Source: Odontesthes bonariensis
Lineage: Eukaryota; Chordata; Actinopteri; Atheriniformes; Atherinopsidae
Assembly (NCBI RefSeq): GCF_027942865.1
Contig: NC_134513.1
Coordinates: 34,465,429 to 34,529,428, forward strand
DNA: 64,000 nucleotides
Reading direction: 5' to 3'
Each line of letters opens with the position of its first letter. Within the stretch, counting starts at the first letter, position 1. This document shows positions 1 through 15,600 of the stretch, one piece after another. The notes beneath the pieces are model-generated. The model saw nothing but the letters and a program-made list of their open reading frames with translations, did no database searches and was not told the origin of the DNA. Made by a program: the position numbers and the translations under genes.

Positions 1-100
1 CGCTGTCCAAAAAGCAACAAACAAAGAAAAAAGATTTCATGTCCCTTAGGAAAAAAAGAAATATGAAATAAAACTGAGTTGAGATATTTAGGTGAGAATT

Positions 101-106
101 TTTATT
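101..106 (-). promoter_or_regulatory. Candidate poly(A) signal of the tetraspanin gene
   Basis: The minus strand reads AATAAA about 570 bases beyond the tetraspanin stop codon at 676-678. The spacing suits a 3' UTR, but other A/T-rich hexamers are nearby and no transcript evidence is available. Confidence 0.35.
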
Positions 107-675
107 ATGAGCAACAAATAAAACTTACACATGGTTTTAATTGATCAGTAATGGGCTTCCATATATATATATTAAGCTCCAGTATTTGAGAAAGTCACTT
201 CGTCCAATTTGTGTTCTTTTAAGGCTTTAATATGAACACAATTGTTGCGTTTGTTAAAAACATTAGCTTACTTTATACAGGACACTTGTTCACCAAAATG
301 CTCATACAGCTACAACATCACAGGGTATCGATACGGCTCAAAGGAACACCGATATTCTGGGAAACAATTTTAACAACAAATTCTTGGCCTCAGTGTATGT
401 TGAATAGAAGGAATGATATTATTAAAATAAATTTACTCTTCACTTCAATGATAATCGAATTGGTCAACTTTAAAATCATTTACCGTTTTACATCAGAGCA
501 ATTCTTTGTGCAAAACACTGATTGTATTGGACCTCAGTGTATTTTTGTCACTACTGGGACTCTGTACAACATATACCAGCCAACATATCAGAGAGCTCCT
601 TCTTGTTGAAAGCGCAGGATAAGTTACAGTAGCACTGAGGTTAGGTGGAGGTTACATGGGTCCTTAGGCGGCGAC

Positions 676-3600
676 TCAGGCAGTGGTGGCGTCATCCTTC
701 CGGCCGACCTGACAGTATAACATCATAGAGAAGACCATGCCGAAAATCTGTGGAGAGAAGAACACACAAGACTTAAAACTGAATTCTGATGGCGTGGAAG
801 CAACTGGTGCCTTCTGAGAGACAAAAAGCCCTCATAGCATCAACAGTGAAAAATCAGGGTTCAGCTCATCGTCCAAGAAATTAAAGTAAATGTCCTCTGA
901 AGTGCTGTGAACACGACTGTGTTTGTGTGTGAGCTGACCAGCAGGATGGCAATTGCGAAGGCGATTCCTAACACCACCTCCAGGTTATCCTGCATCAGTT
1001 CGATGATTTTGTCGGAGCAGGGCTGCAGGATGACACCACACGCATGACATTCATCAATCTGAACAGCACACATATTCAATCCTTCATTTCAGTTGATGGA
1101 ATTAAATCTTGTTTTCCTCCACAAGTGCACTCTTTCAGAAATGCACTGAGATCATTTCAGACCCAGCGGTCACGCCCTTGCTCTCACCGTCAGGTTGTAG
1201 GTGGACTCGCACTTGACGCTTTCAGTGGAGTTGCAGCGACAGGACTCTGGGATTCTCTCCCAGTCACCTGGTCCTTTCGTGAGGCCACAGCACTTGAGCT
1301 GGAAGGAAAACACATGAGAGAGAGATTGGAACCACACAAACAGTTCAGATTGTTTCCCGTTTTAAGACAAATAGCCAAACTAAATTGTACACTGAAAAAA
1401 ACAACTCATAAGATTTACTTAAAAAACTCTTTGTAAGTATTTGCACTCAAATGATTTAAGTAATATTTAATGCTGCAATATCAAGTAACACTCACTTGCC
1501 AGTATCAAGTACATTTTACTCACCATAAAACATAACAGTTTTGAAGATACTAAGTAACATTTACTTAATTACATCTAAGTTTTAAGTTATATTTATTTAA
1601 ACAAATTCAGTAAAGTCTACTTGTTTTTCATAGGTGGGAACATCATTTTACTCAAAATTTTAAGTAAATTTTATGCATCTGTAGTATTTGCTGTTATGAA
1701 GTAACTTAGTAGATTTTAAGGATACACTTTCAGAGTAAAGTTTATGTAGTATTTCTAGGTTTATGTACATACAACTATTAAACATTTAAATTGTATGAGG
1801 AAACCTAAGTAAAACTAACTCTTCCCCCATAATTCATGTATTACGTTAATAAAATGTTTAATTTTACTTAAGAAGCTCTAGTTCTTACTGAATCTTAAAA
1901 ATACAAGGTAGAAATGATGACAGCTACTCTAATAGAGTTTACTTCACCAAAAAGTCACTTTTTTCAGTGTATCTTTAAAAACTCAGAGTTCCTTCTATCC
2001 CAGTACACATTTGTTACTTTTAAAGGTTTCTTTTAGATAAATATTATACTCAGTTGTGGCTCAGGTGAACCTGAACCACTCCCTATGCTCGGCCCAGGCT
2101 GCTGGTGGACCTCTTTCACTGCTCACTACCCATGTCAGTACTGTTGATCTGATCTAAAATGCTGTTTTTCTACATCACATGTGATATCAAAATGAGTACA
2201 TTTGGGTTCTGGTCTGATGGTCCAATAACAAGAAAGCCAGATGATGAGAAACTCAACTGGTTCCAGCGCTCCCGCCTTATTGGCTGACCATCTGTTTTAT
2301 CTCTTGTTTAAACTGCATTGCTCAAGAGGCCTGTGAGAGCAACCCTGAAGTAAGGCTGCCCTCTTGTGGTCACTCATGGAACTACAGTGTGATTGAAAGC
2401 AGGTCAACACATTCAAAGGACACTCACTGTTACTGTCAGCTTTATTAAAAGTTGATTATTTTTTCTTTAATCAAGTATTAATTAGTATTAATTAAGTATT
2501 AATCTATTATTCATAATCACCAGAGTTTTATCAGATTTTCATCTTGTGACGAAGGTTATATTATGGGCTACAAAGCCATTTTTGTTGTGCAACTGCTGGA
2601 TTAACCAATTCTTATGTAATGTAAATGTAAATAATATCTTATTTACATTTCATTTGGAAGTATTCCACAGTAAACCACAACCTACACTGAAAATTGACTT
2701 TTATCAACATTTATTTTAAGCTGAATCTGCATCTTTTGTTTCCAGTTTGGCACATGTTCTTTCCTAGTTATTTTTGTTCTGAGATAAACCAAAACTTTGT
2801 GCGCTTGTTAAACTGCTGACTTTGAGGAAAACATATCTTTGACAATATACTCACAATCTCTAAAAGATTCAGTGAAGACTACAATTTTGGCATGTCCCAT
2901 AGAACCACCAGACCCTTGGAACTGGAAGTTAACTTAGCTGAAATGATGGTTGGGGTTGGCTTAGCATGCAGAAAGAACATGGGAAACTTCTGTCCTTGTT
3001 ATTCTCTTAAATGACACACTTGTTCCATGATTACAGTTTATTTAAAAAAAAAAAAATACAACTTGTGGTTTTATGTGGTGTTTTTTAGACTTAACCAGAA
3101 GTCCAGAAGTCAATGAATTGTAATACGGGCGATATTGGCGCTTTTGAGGACATTTTGACTGGTTTATGGCATTTCAAAGGGCTCTGTAGTGATTTGGATT
3201 TGCATGACGTTGGGTGTTTAGTTAGAGGAAAAATGAGTGTTACCTGACGCTGCAGTTTCTCCAGGTCGTCCTTCACATTTTGCGGTTGGTTGGTCAGCGG
3301 GGTGAACTTGTCCAGACGCTTCTTCACCCAGTTTTTCACCTGCAGATAGACCAGCACATGACATGAAATGTGAGAAGACCCATTCCCATTTTAAACTGAT
3401 TAAAGAAGACGGGTTGTTTTGTCATTTTGTCCACATGTCTCTTCCTGCTTTACCTTCTTCTCTTCCACGGCTCCCACGATGCCTGCCGCCAGCAGGAGGA
3501 TGAAGATGATGAGGAGGCTGATGAAGAACTGAGGGAACAGAATGAACAATTATCTCCGTCTTACAGAATGTCCTCCCAATGTCACCGATCACAAAAGGAT

Positions 3601-6600
3601 TTATTCATATTCTTACAACTTTTCACCTTTAAATCCAAGTTATCCCTATTCTCTTGTTCCTCTTGCCTTTATTTGAGACTATGCCTTATGAAAACTATTT
3701 CAACCACCAAAACTCCTTCATTTCCTCACTGAATATCATCTCCTCATTGAACTATCAGGGAACAAAACATCTATTTATGTTTCTATCATCTGCTTTCATG
3801 TAGATTTTTAATTTGTGATGTAAAAAGACTGAAGATACAAATAACTCGACAATAAAGCAACAGCTAAACTGTAGTTCCCCAAGTAAACTCCATTCAATCA
3901 AAGACAGTCCTCACCACCAGCAGCAGGCAGCGGTTCTCTCTGATGGCGCCACAGCAGCCCAGGAAGCCGAGAAGCATGATGATCACTCCGATGGCGATCA
4001 TCAGGTCAATGCCAGGAAGAGCTTCGCTTGTGAGCTGTGGACAGAAAGAGGCGGGGGGCAGAGGTTTAGCCACTGCTGGCTGTGGAAGATAAAAGCTTAA
4101 ACAGCTGATATATCTGCACTGTGAGGAATGAGGGAATGAGGTGGGTGTGAATGTTTCAGACACTCGCAGCGTTGATCAGACACAGACACCACTGAGTCCG
4201 AGGCGTTTCCAAAACTGTCATGTAGTTAAGGAGGGTGCATTTATTCTCATTCAGGGTGTCATACCTCATTTCCATCCTTGCTAACTTTCAGGTAGATGGA
4301 GACACCCAGGATGATACAACCGCTGATCTGGAAAGAAAAAGATGACAATGAAATAACTAAATAAGCGACATCTGGTGGAGTAAACCAGCAGAACTACAAA
4401 GCGGCATCTATGTGTGGGATTGTTTTCCTCTTTAACAAGCACATTGACCTTTTTCACATTTTCCGAGTTTCTAAGGGTAGAATGGGAGATTGGATTTGAT
4501 TGGATTAGGCCTACAATGAATTGGATTCCAATTGCTTTGAACTGGATTGCAGTGCCTTGAGATGATATTTGTTGTAATTTGGCTCTATAAAAATAAAATA
4601 AAATTGAATTGAATGTGATCCTTACAAGGTGGACAGGGCAACTTAACTTGATTCATTCAATTCAATTCAATTCAATTCAATTCAAAATACTTTATTTATC
4701 CCAGAGGGAAATTAAATGTTGATGTAGCTCAATTAAATCAAAGAGTTATTATAGATGCTGATGGCTGTGGGCAGGAAAGATTTCCTGTAGCGGTCCGTTT
4801 TGCATCCAAACTGAAGAAGCCTTTGACTGAAGAGACTCTGTTTTCTGATAACAGTCTCATGGAGAGGATGTTCAGGGTTGTCCATAATTCTCTTGATTTT
4901 ATGCAAAATCCTTCTTTGCATTATTGTCTCCAGAGGTTCCACAGTCGTTCCCAGAACAGAACCAGCCTTCTTTATCAGGTTGTTGAGTCTTTTTAGGTCC
5001 CTGGTTCTGATGCTGCTGCCCCAACAGATGACGCAAGAGGAAATGACGCTCTCAACAACAGACTTGTAGAAGATCTGCAACATCTTGTTGCAAACCTTGA
5101 AGGACCTTAGCTTCCTCAAGAAGTACAGTCTGCTCTGTCCTTTCTTGTAGATTGCTTCACTGTTGTGCCTCCAGTCCAGTCTGTTGTCCACATGAACACC
5201 AAGGTATTTATATTCCTCAACCACCTCCACTTCTTCTCCCATGATGGAAACAGGGTTTGATCTGACCTTGTTTCTCCTGAAATCTACAATCATCTCCTTT
5301 GTTTTGTTAACATTCAAGATGAGATGATTGTTCCCACACCATGCCACAAAGCGGTCCACCAGCTCTCTGTACTCAGCTTCTTGTCCATCTCTGATACACC
5401 CGACCACTGCAGAGTCATCTGAATATTTCTGTAGATGACAGGAGTCTGACTTGTACTGGAAGTCTGAAGTGTACAGAGTGAAAAGGAATGGTGAGAGTAC
5501 AGTCAACAGACAGTCATAAAGACAACAGAAAGATTAGGAGGAAAAATGATAAGGTGACATAAACTAATCCAATAAATAGACGGAGTCAACTAAACTTAGG
5601 TTTCATTGATGCTTTCGAACAAATAAGGAGACACTTGCTCTGACTTGTTGGAATGTAAAACTCAAAAGCACAACACTGTGAGGACTGCTGTCCAGCTGCT
5701 CTGTGGGCGCGGCTCAGATGGATGAAAGACATGCATTATTGAACGCTCACACAATTAGCCGCCGCAAACAAGCTGCTGTGAGAAATTATCTGTCATCAAT
5801 ATTTCATCATTAGAGCAGAGAGAAGACAGAGCCGGAAAACAGAGAGCAGGCATCTGCTTCTCCACGGATAAAGAGCCGCCTGCAACAGGGCGGCCGGGAT
5901 TAAATTAGGAAACATTTCAAGAAAAGGAAGAACTTTAAGGCCAGAGCTCATAGGAAGTTTGTGTTGGTCTTTTCTGAAGCAACAGCTGGGATTTATGCAA
6001 TGAAATGTATCATGAACATCTGGCTTGAACAACTTTGCAGTTAAAATAATTTCAAAGATAAACTAATCCAAAAAAGGATGAATTTCACTCCCAGTTTAAG
6101 TTTATTCATGTAGCTCAGTCCAAAATCGTAGATTACAATGAAGCGGTCTCCAAAAACCAACGTATAAAATTGATGGAAAAAAGCTCATTTACAGGGAGAA
6201 TGGCAGAAATAATGGAAAAGATGTCCCTAAAACACTAAAATACACATAGAAAATGGTGATTCACCATAAGTATGATGTATCCCCGGGTCCTTTAACCCTG
6301 TAACCCTGACCATCACAAGGCAATGCAACATGCGGTTCCCCCAGAACACATTGGACCCCGCAAGTACAGTGGGCTCCTCATTTTTTAACCTTCTAAATAT
6401 AGACACATTTATATGAAAGTAGTTCAAATCAGACCAGTCATTTTTAGATTAGTTTACTTTCTCTTTATTTAAACAACAATCAGCACCATCCATTTCATAC
6501 AGCCGAGAACATACTTTTATTTAGATTTTTAAGTATGCTGAGTATCTACAAACTACAAGTCTAAGCATTTATTTAGATCAAATCATTTGCAGATAGCTCA

Positions 6601-9600
6601 CTATTAAAACTGACCGCTAGTTGTCGCTCTGACTTGTTGAATAACAGCCCATCCATATTTCCCCTTCACGGTTCATTTGAGGCTAGAATGTTTCAAACTA
6701 TTAATAAGTAGTGAAGGATGCATGAAGTTTACTTTTATAAGAGGATGATGGATCACTCGTTCCACCTCTGAATGAACGGAAACAGACGTGACATCCCAAA
6801 TAGGACGTGACCTCACAGTGGCAGCAAACACACCAGCACCACACCCAGAGTCACAAAAAAAAAAAAAAACAGCCACCGACTCCCAGCATGTCGAGGATTT
6901 CCCACACGTGCACACGCCCCACCAGTCAAGCCACAACCTGATGCTCCATTGGGATTTTTCACACCAAAGTCTTCCATGTGTAGAGATTTAAACAAGTTTT
7001 ACTGACAACCAAGAGTGAATTAAACACCTTCAGTATAAATAGAACAAAGCCAGCGCTTGGTTTAGAAAGAGTCAAATAAAAAAAAGGAGCAGATTTAACT
7101 TTGAGCTGCGTATGAAAAGATTAAGTGGATGGTAATAATTTGGACATTTTCAGCAGTGTTACAGTTTAGAAGAACAATCCTAATTGTTGATCTTCTGGAA
7201 AAGTGTGAATTTCATTTAGGAAACATGTGGGAAGCTGAAACATTCTGCTCTCATTTCTAAAGTCCTTCTCCACCAAACAAAGTTTTAGCCTTCTTTACAT
7301 CACCTCTTGTTTTTGTTGGCAAGACATATCATGAGTAGAATAAGCCATCAGCGCTATAGCTAAGGCTTCCTGCAGAGAGGCGAGGGTGGACAGCCCATAT
7401 TTTCCACATGGAACATTGGAGGAACCTATTCCGACGACCTGCTCGATGGGATGGGGAAGTTCATTTGAATGGCTGAGGAACCAATTAAATGAGGGTCCAA
7501 GCAAGCTACAACTGAAGTTAACACAAGCTAGGTCAAAAAGCTAGTAGAAGCAAGAACAAGAAGTTACATATTTACTCCTGGAAACCGGAAACAGCTCTGC
7601 GCTGTGTCGCTAAAAGGGAAACACAAGCACCTCTTTAACAACAGCAGGACTGAGATGTGGGCAGGGCCAGGTTAGCATTTTCATAGATCCCCATTCACTG
7701 ACTCAGGCAGAAAGCACTTTTCAGGTTACTGTGGGACAGGTTGGTGGACAGAGATTAGAAAAATGCTCCATCTCAACCCGAGCGGTCGAATAAAAGCTCC
7801 AGATCCAAGTGATGAACTGTGTCTCCTCTTATTTCCTAAATAAATCCTCCTTTCAACGGTTTGATTGGGCCTCTGAAAGCATTACAGAGATAACCGTCTA
7901 ATATGCAACTGAGGTCTCGCTCTGAAACTTTTTTGGGATAAGGGGTGACTGTAAGATCATCCCAAACCCCATGTGTGCTCTATTTGGATGCACCCCTGAA
8001 ATCCGTGGCCTTAAAGGCAAAGCAGGGGTAGTCATAGTCATAGCATTTACTTCCCTGTTTGCAAGACGGCTCATTCTTCTCTCCTGGAAGAAAGCCACTC
8101 CTCCCACCTTTCCAAAATGGATAAAAGATATAATGCCCTTTCTTACTCTTGAGAAAATCAGATATAAAAATTATAATATAAAAAAATTATAAAAATTATT
8201 ATAAATTATAAAAATTTGAGAGGATTTGGACCCCCTTTCTAGAATATTACAAAAGCTTACAAACTCCGTTAAATGAGGATTAAGACACCAATACAGAAGT
8301 GAGAACGGAATCCCCCCTCCCTTTCCCTCTTCAAACTATTATTACTATTATTTACTTTATTTTATTTATTCATTTTAATTTTATCTTTTAATTAATCTTA
8401 CTTTATTCTATTTTACCCTTATTATCATTATTATTACTACTATTGTTATTACACATTTATTTATCCTTTTTAAATATATACTGTATATGTATATTTCTTA
8501 AGATATCTGAATGTACTTATCTATTACTTATTTTTTTCCATTATTATTATTGCTGTCTGTGTGTCTGTTCAATAATTCATTGTGAAAAATCAATAAAAAT
8601 TGTTGAAACTAGAAGTGACTAAGTATGAGTTTGTTTGTTTTCTACATTAAATAATCTTCTCCTGGAGAAAAATGGACAGAGCTGCTGCAGTCGGGCTGGA
8701 GGTGACCCATGGACACTCCTGAGAATGGCTGAACATCAGTGAAAACATCGACACTGAGGCGTCTCACAGCTGCTGTCTGTGTTCTTGCTCAAGATTGAAT
8801 TTCTTGTTGCACTTTTACAGGATATTTTTGTCCCCATTAACAATTCAGCTCCTAATGGATTAAAACTGGACCGACAAACTGTAATTTTCCTTTAAGTGTA
8901 CTTTCTGTAAGTGGTTCATTCCTGTGTGATTGAACGTCAGGCACTAAAAGGAACGAAAGGTTTTAAATAGAAAGATTTCATTTTAAATCAACATAAATCA
9001 ACAGGTTACTTTAAATGAATGGTATCATAGAAGTATATTAATTGGGTTGTACTGTAATTGATTCAAATTGGATTGAATCGGACCGCATGGAGCTGGGACA
9101 GATTGGAAACCTGTTTACATTGTTTTTAAAAGTAGTTTCAAGTGGACAAGACTGTTGAGTGGTCAATCAGGAATTTTCCAACAGTTCCCGATCGGCCACT
9201 TCAGCTCTGAATCGAATGCGTAGCAGCGATATTTGTCCTCAGTACAGATGGGGGCTGGTTGTGCAGTCAGAAAAAATGACCCATCCTCTCTTCCTCCGCT
9301 CTTTTTTCCTCTACCTTGATGGTCACGGGGTTAAGGTAAGGCAGCCACACTCTGCTCTGATGTGGATCTGCGACTCTGAAACCTCAAATGTTCAATAAAT
9401 ATTTTACAAAAAGGGTTTTAGATATTTCATCTATTACAGTCTCACCACATTGTTACACAAAGTGGACAATATAGTATATTACTTTATCATCAAAGGTGAT
9501 TTTAAGATTTTAAAAGTGAAATATAGTGCTGTCACATTCACTCTCCTGTCCTCATATTTATTCAATTCAATTCATTTTTATTTATATAGCGCCAAATACA

Positions 9601-12600
9601 ACAAATGTCATCTCAAGGCACTTAGATAATAAAGACCAATTCAAGCCAATTGGAATTCAATTAATTGTAATCATAATTATTCATAAAATAATCCAATTCG
9701 TTCATATAGAGCCAATTCAAAAACAATTTCCTAGCTAAGGAAACCAACAGATTGCACTGAATGACAGTTAGTACGACTGGATGGAAATAATTGAGCGCTT
9801 TAAACGTTGCAGCTGCAAAGAATTGTGGGAGGGAATTATCTCCTTTATCTCAAAGGATGGCTCAGTGTATCCGATGCAAAAGGAGATCATTAAGGAAGCA
9901 TGGGAGCTTCTTTCCTCAGTATCTGCAACATTCAAACAGCTCTTATCGCGGTTCTTTCCAGGTTGTTTCATCTACCGCCAGTTAGGATGGTCCATAAACA
10001 AATACTGGACCGCACCCATGGCTGCACAATCGAGGCTCTAAAACTGTAAAATTCCTATATTGTTATGGCATATTCATAGGGTGGGAGTTGTTACTACAGC
10101 TTTCTAACATCTGCTTAACTCTGTGAAGGAGTCCATTTAAACCAAAATATTTCCCAGAAGCTAACCTGGTAGTTTTGGAGCTGCAGACTGGACTGATCCA
10201 GTCTCCTGGGTCAAACATGTACTTATCTGCATGGAGAAAGAAACCTGACAGTCTTGCAATTGCAAAAATACCCTAACCCACACACACAGTGTTTTCCCCT
10301 TCCCAATTAAGACCTGACAGCAGGGGCGATTTTAGGATCTGGTCTTTAGGGGTGCCCAGCCCCCAGTGCTCACAGAGGCACATTATTTCTCCCTAATTGA
10401 GGCAAACTAGTACATTTATAAATTTTGGAGCCGTATTAGTTTTGCTTTGAGTAGTGTTTTCACCTACAGCATTCAGTTTTGACCTCTTCATTTTAAAAGA
10501 CTGTGGCTTGACAGGGATAACAGAGAGCCTGAGACAAATATTGAAGATAACTCAACATTTAATGTGGGAGTAAAGAGTTAAAACAAAAACAAATGCTAGA
10601 AAATAAATAAAATGGTCACTAAAATAATGCATCCTTGAGCAAAAAAAAAGTGTTTTTGCATAATACTATATTTTAAAAATGTGCTGAGCCAGGCGGTGCC
10701 GACCTATCTCACGGTGGTGCCTTGGCACCACTAAAAATACCTTAGCCTCGGCCCTGCCTGACAGCATTTAGTCCCGAGTTCAATTGTTGAACTGAATCTT
10801 CTGAAACAGTGCAGATGTTTTGAAACTCTTGAAAGGATCCTTTAATCCCCCTTTAGGGGGGGCTACATCCAGCTTTGTCTCTGTGGTGCCTGCAGACGGG
10901 AGCTCAGATCGGTTGAGTGACAAACAAAAGCCTGTTGATGGCGACACAGCCTCAGGGAAAAACCTCCATCGTTCTGCTCATGTTGTGCTTGTTGTGGAGA
11001 CATCTGTTCTGAGATTATAGATCACAAAAACAAAAAGGGTTTCTTTACATCATCGCCATCAGCTGACACACGGTTTGGTGTTTGAGAAGAGAGGACAGCC
11101 ATGAACTGGAAACCAGTCTATTTCTGGATGTCTGACTGGGCAGTGCTGGGGTGTTTTACCTGCTTTATCAATGAGAAGAAAAACACGCCTGAACAAAGCT
11201 GCTGTTTTCTTTAAAGGCGGTTACAGGGGACATTCAGTGAAAAGCTTCTTCTCAGAGCTGTGCATGTTTGTCAGACGTGCATTACTGAGGCAGCACCGTG
11301 ACGTGAACGCTCAGGTAAACCCGCAGAACCGCATAGCGATCGCAGGTCGGAAAAACAAACACACCCTTTGTGCTCGCAGTGGTTGCGACAGAGCCAACAA
11401 AGACCAGAGAAGACGGCCCAGTTCAGACATGATAAAATATGTCCCCACATACATCTCCAGAGACATCTTGAGACTGGATCTCAGTTACCTGCTCTGTAAC
11501 GCTGAGCCTCAGGATGCTCACAGCCACAGTTAAGCTTTGGTTTCAGCTCGACGTGGCCAGTTAACTGGACAAATCTTTGTCTCAGTAAACATACACGGGA
11601 ACAGATAGACTCACTGATGCATGTGTGACGCCGCAGTGCTGTGGACTGTGTGAGAAAAGCCATTCTGCTGCTTCGGAAACTGAAAAAACACACATTAGAT
11701 GGTTCCTGTCAGAGGCCAAATCTGACCAGACAGACCTGAGCTGTGGTCACGTTCTCAGTTTTTAATTAGAAAAATGGATGTTTTGATCTCTAACATTATG
11801 TCTTGAAAGCAGCAGATTCCCCTACATAGCTGGGGAACATGTGATGGGAATTTCATCTGAAAACAACTGCAGTTAATCAGGATTAGAAATGGTCGACTTT
11901 TTTCCTGGATGCCATATAGTCCATATTAAGATAACTCAGGATTGGAGTCGATCAGAATTACATTTACCCAGGATTTTAGGTTTATTTAGGTAAAAATGAT
12001 TTATTATCAGTTCCTCAGGATTACATTGCTTTTCCTCTGGATTAAACCTGATAAATGTCAAAGTTTCGGACCATAAGAAGCCCTCCAAAGTGCATCTGAT
12101 GACTATCATTGTTGATAAAGTTATTGGGATCATCTCTGTTCTGGCATAAAGTTAAAATGATTACTGTAATCATGGTCTATCGAGGTGATAGTTGGGTGTT
12201 AGAGGGGTTAGAGTTTATCACCATAAATTCAGAACAGGTTTACATCTATTCAGGTTTAAAGCTGAATTAACTAAATTTGGAATTTCTCAAAAGTAGATCT
12301 GGTTAAATCTGACTGCATTATATCCCATCAGAGTAGTTTAAGTGTATAGTTTCAGTAAAGTATTCTTCTTACTTTAACATTTGTATTTGAGTCACAGCAG
12401 GAAGGTGTACTGTTGACTGTCACCTGTTTGCATGTCCACCTTCACAACCAAACACTGAGCTGCACTGAGTGATGAGAGCATGCTGTTATTTACACGGCAG
12501 CCATTTCTCTGTCATAATAGTGATGATAGTAGGTGGTTTCATTGTTCCACAGCAGTGACTCACAGGCAGAAATACCACCGCAGTACTGAGTGGTAAACTC

Positions 12601-15600
12601 ATGAAACTGAGCTGATGAGGCAACGCCACCACACAAGTACAGTTTCTAAGGAATTACAGCAGTGATGCAGCCGATAAGCATCCAGGGGTGTACAGTCATG
12701 CCTCAGTATCTGTGTGGCTCAACAGGTATCGCATTCAAACAAACGCCACTTCTGTTCTTAAGCAGACTTCACTTTGAGCTCTTCTTCCTTCTGACAGTCA
12801 CTGACCTCAGTGTTCTATTCAGTCAGGTAACAATAGCCGCATTCGGACAAAGCAGTTCTAAGAACGGTCCTCCTCGAATTTCGTTCTGATAACAGCCCTT
12901 CCCCAGGGGAACTGCTGGGGGAACAGCATCAGAGCCGGTGACACCAGCAGTCTTATAAACTTATTAAGAAGGCTGGCTCTGTCATCGGCTGCAAACTGGA
13001 CTCATTTGAATCGGTGGTGGAGAGGAGGACACTGAACAAACTGTTATCCATCATGGATAACCCCACTCATCCTCTCCACCAGCTGCTGGTTGGACAGCGG
13101 AGCTCCTTTTCCAAAAGGCTCATCCAGCCCCGCTGTCACAAGGAACGATTCAGGAAATCCTTCCTACCAGCAGCCATCACCATCTACAACACCTCCCCTC
13201 TGGCTGGAAGAGAACTTCAACCTCAATAGGCTTGAAGTCTCTCCTTAAAAAAAAAAAAAAACCTCTTCATACTGTCTATAGCTAATGTTTATTCACTATT
13301 TTTATTTTGTTTAATTCTATTATTTTTGCTTGTTTTACTTTAATTGCTTACATATCTTTTACTGTATGCTGCTGCAACACAACAATTTCCCAAATTGGGA
13401 TGAATAAAGGACTTATCTATCTATCCGTTTCAGTCTGCATTCGCACATTAGTTGGGTCCTGATAGAGACTGATGGGACGCAACCGTCTGCGACTGAGATG
13501 TGTTACTTTAGCGCCACATTCAACAACAAAACAAAACAAAACCAAACCCGCGAAAAGTAAGGAGAGAAGAAAAAAACACCACAAAGAAGCTAATATGGAG
13601 AGCGGGGAGGCCACCGTGTTCATGGTCTGTATGATGGTGATATTAATCATGGACGATCACATCGGGCGTCTAACATGGAGGCTGGAAGAGCTCACAGAGA
13701 GAGTCAGGAGACGAAGGATGGAGCGCAGGCCATTTAAGCCATATTCTGTTTGTTTTTTTTGTGATTCTTCCAGGTTGTTCTGCATCTGTTATTAGCTCGG
13801 ATCCTCCCATCCATTATCCTCTCTTTGTGAACGGTTTTCTTTGTGCCTCATTTGATCATTTGCTGTCTCAGATTTATTTGCATATCTTTGTGGTTATCTT
13901 TTGTGACCTTCTAACATCTTACCAGAATCTGACACGGTAAAACATATATGTTGAGAACAGTCTGTGATCTGTTGGGTTTCTCTACATATTCAGCATTATC
14001 AGCTGACTCGGGGCTTTTTGTAAAGTTCACGTAGTTTTTTTGTTGTAATCCGATGCCTGCTGGATGAGTGACACATTTAAAAAAAAGGAACTGCAAGGAT
14101 AAGTGTGCAACCAAGTCTGCCTCTAAAGACACCTGTGCAACCATCAAAACCCAACAAGTACAATCATCAACCATACAACCAAATCATCAAATGCCATTTA
14201 GAAAAAGTTGAAGAGAACAGATAGACTTGGCTGTGTTCGAAACCGCAGACTTCTCCTACTACTCATACTAACTTTAACTTTTTTAAGTTCCCGGATGTAT
14301 ACTAGATGCATACTAGATTCACCGAAATGTTGAGTATTCATCATGAGGTTACTTGTCATACTCAAACTACCCAGGATGCAACGTAACTTGACGTCGCCGA
14401 TCATCATTTCCTGTCAAAACGGCAGTTTCAAGCTAGCTACAACGAGGGTAGGTTCACTTCCTGTTTTAAAAAAAAAAGCACCAATTGTATCGTAATGGCT
14501 TTCCCTATGATAAAAGGCAACGGGTATTTTATTTTGTGAAAATAACCGGAGTAAGTGCGTTACTCACTGCGGCTAGCTTTAGTAGCGCCGAATTCGTGGG
14601 AAGGAAATTGTAAATAGCCGGTATTTTGTCAGATTTTCAACACGTTGGGGGTCTAAACGACTACTTTCTCGCCTGAAAATGTTTCAAATGTTGCTAAAGT
14701 TATATATTTACAGAGTTTATAGCCCGAGCCGAAATCCGCTTCAGGCCAGCTGATTTCGGCTCGGGCAGGAGCAAAATGCATTGTGGGTAAACACTCTGCA
14801 TTCTGTCTGATCGATGAGTATGCCGTTTGCAAGTATGTAGTATGCGGTTTCGAACACAGTGTCGTTCTATTTGTGTAAAAGCATTGTACTTCCTGTATGA
14901 CCTCTGGTGCTTTTCTTGCAGCGTAATTTGCTCAGTGACACCTACTGTTAAGGAGGAAGACTGCAGTGAAAGCAGCTGATGCTTTTCCAGTTCAGCCGCG
15001 CTCTGAGCAATGCTAAAATCATATCAAATCAAACAAAATCAGGAAATTTAGGAAAACTGGAAAGTTAATAACTTCATACATAAAAAAACTAATTTAATTA
15101 TTGAAACTGAGAGGGTTAGGGTTTGGCAGACAAACTGTCCACATGTGGTTTGCCAGAGAGCTCAACGTGCTTTCTTTCTGTTTGGATCATCGGTTTCCTC
15201 TACAATGGGAGGAAAGAAGCTGTTTGCACTCTAACTGGCACTAATATGCAGAGACAGAGCGGCTGTAATTGTTTTCCTCTTCTCTCCAGGGACCATGAAA
15301 CAACACGTGTTTGTATATTTTCATGCAGTCTACATGCTGCTGGATTGTGGAGGATGCAGCCACAGATATTATTTTAGCATTTAGGACCACTGTAATGTAT
15401 CCGTTCTTATTTACAGTAAAGCACAGAGCAATAAGAGAAGAGTGACAACTCTTAGTCGAACCAACAGCAACGCTTCAGCTGGGAGAAACAGATGGATCAT
15501 TTCCTTTGTGTCCATGCTTATGACTACAGTGCTCCTTATGACTGTGTTTCAGTGGATGGAACAATCAGTTTGGACGTGAAAGCTACTGCGGCGCCACAAT

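Noticed and set aside
232-609. 125-codon ORF downstream of tspan8
   Set aside because: It has no domain, is A/T-rich, and overlaps the likely tspan8 3' UTR on the other strand.
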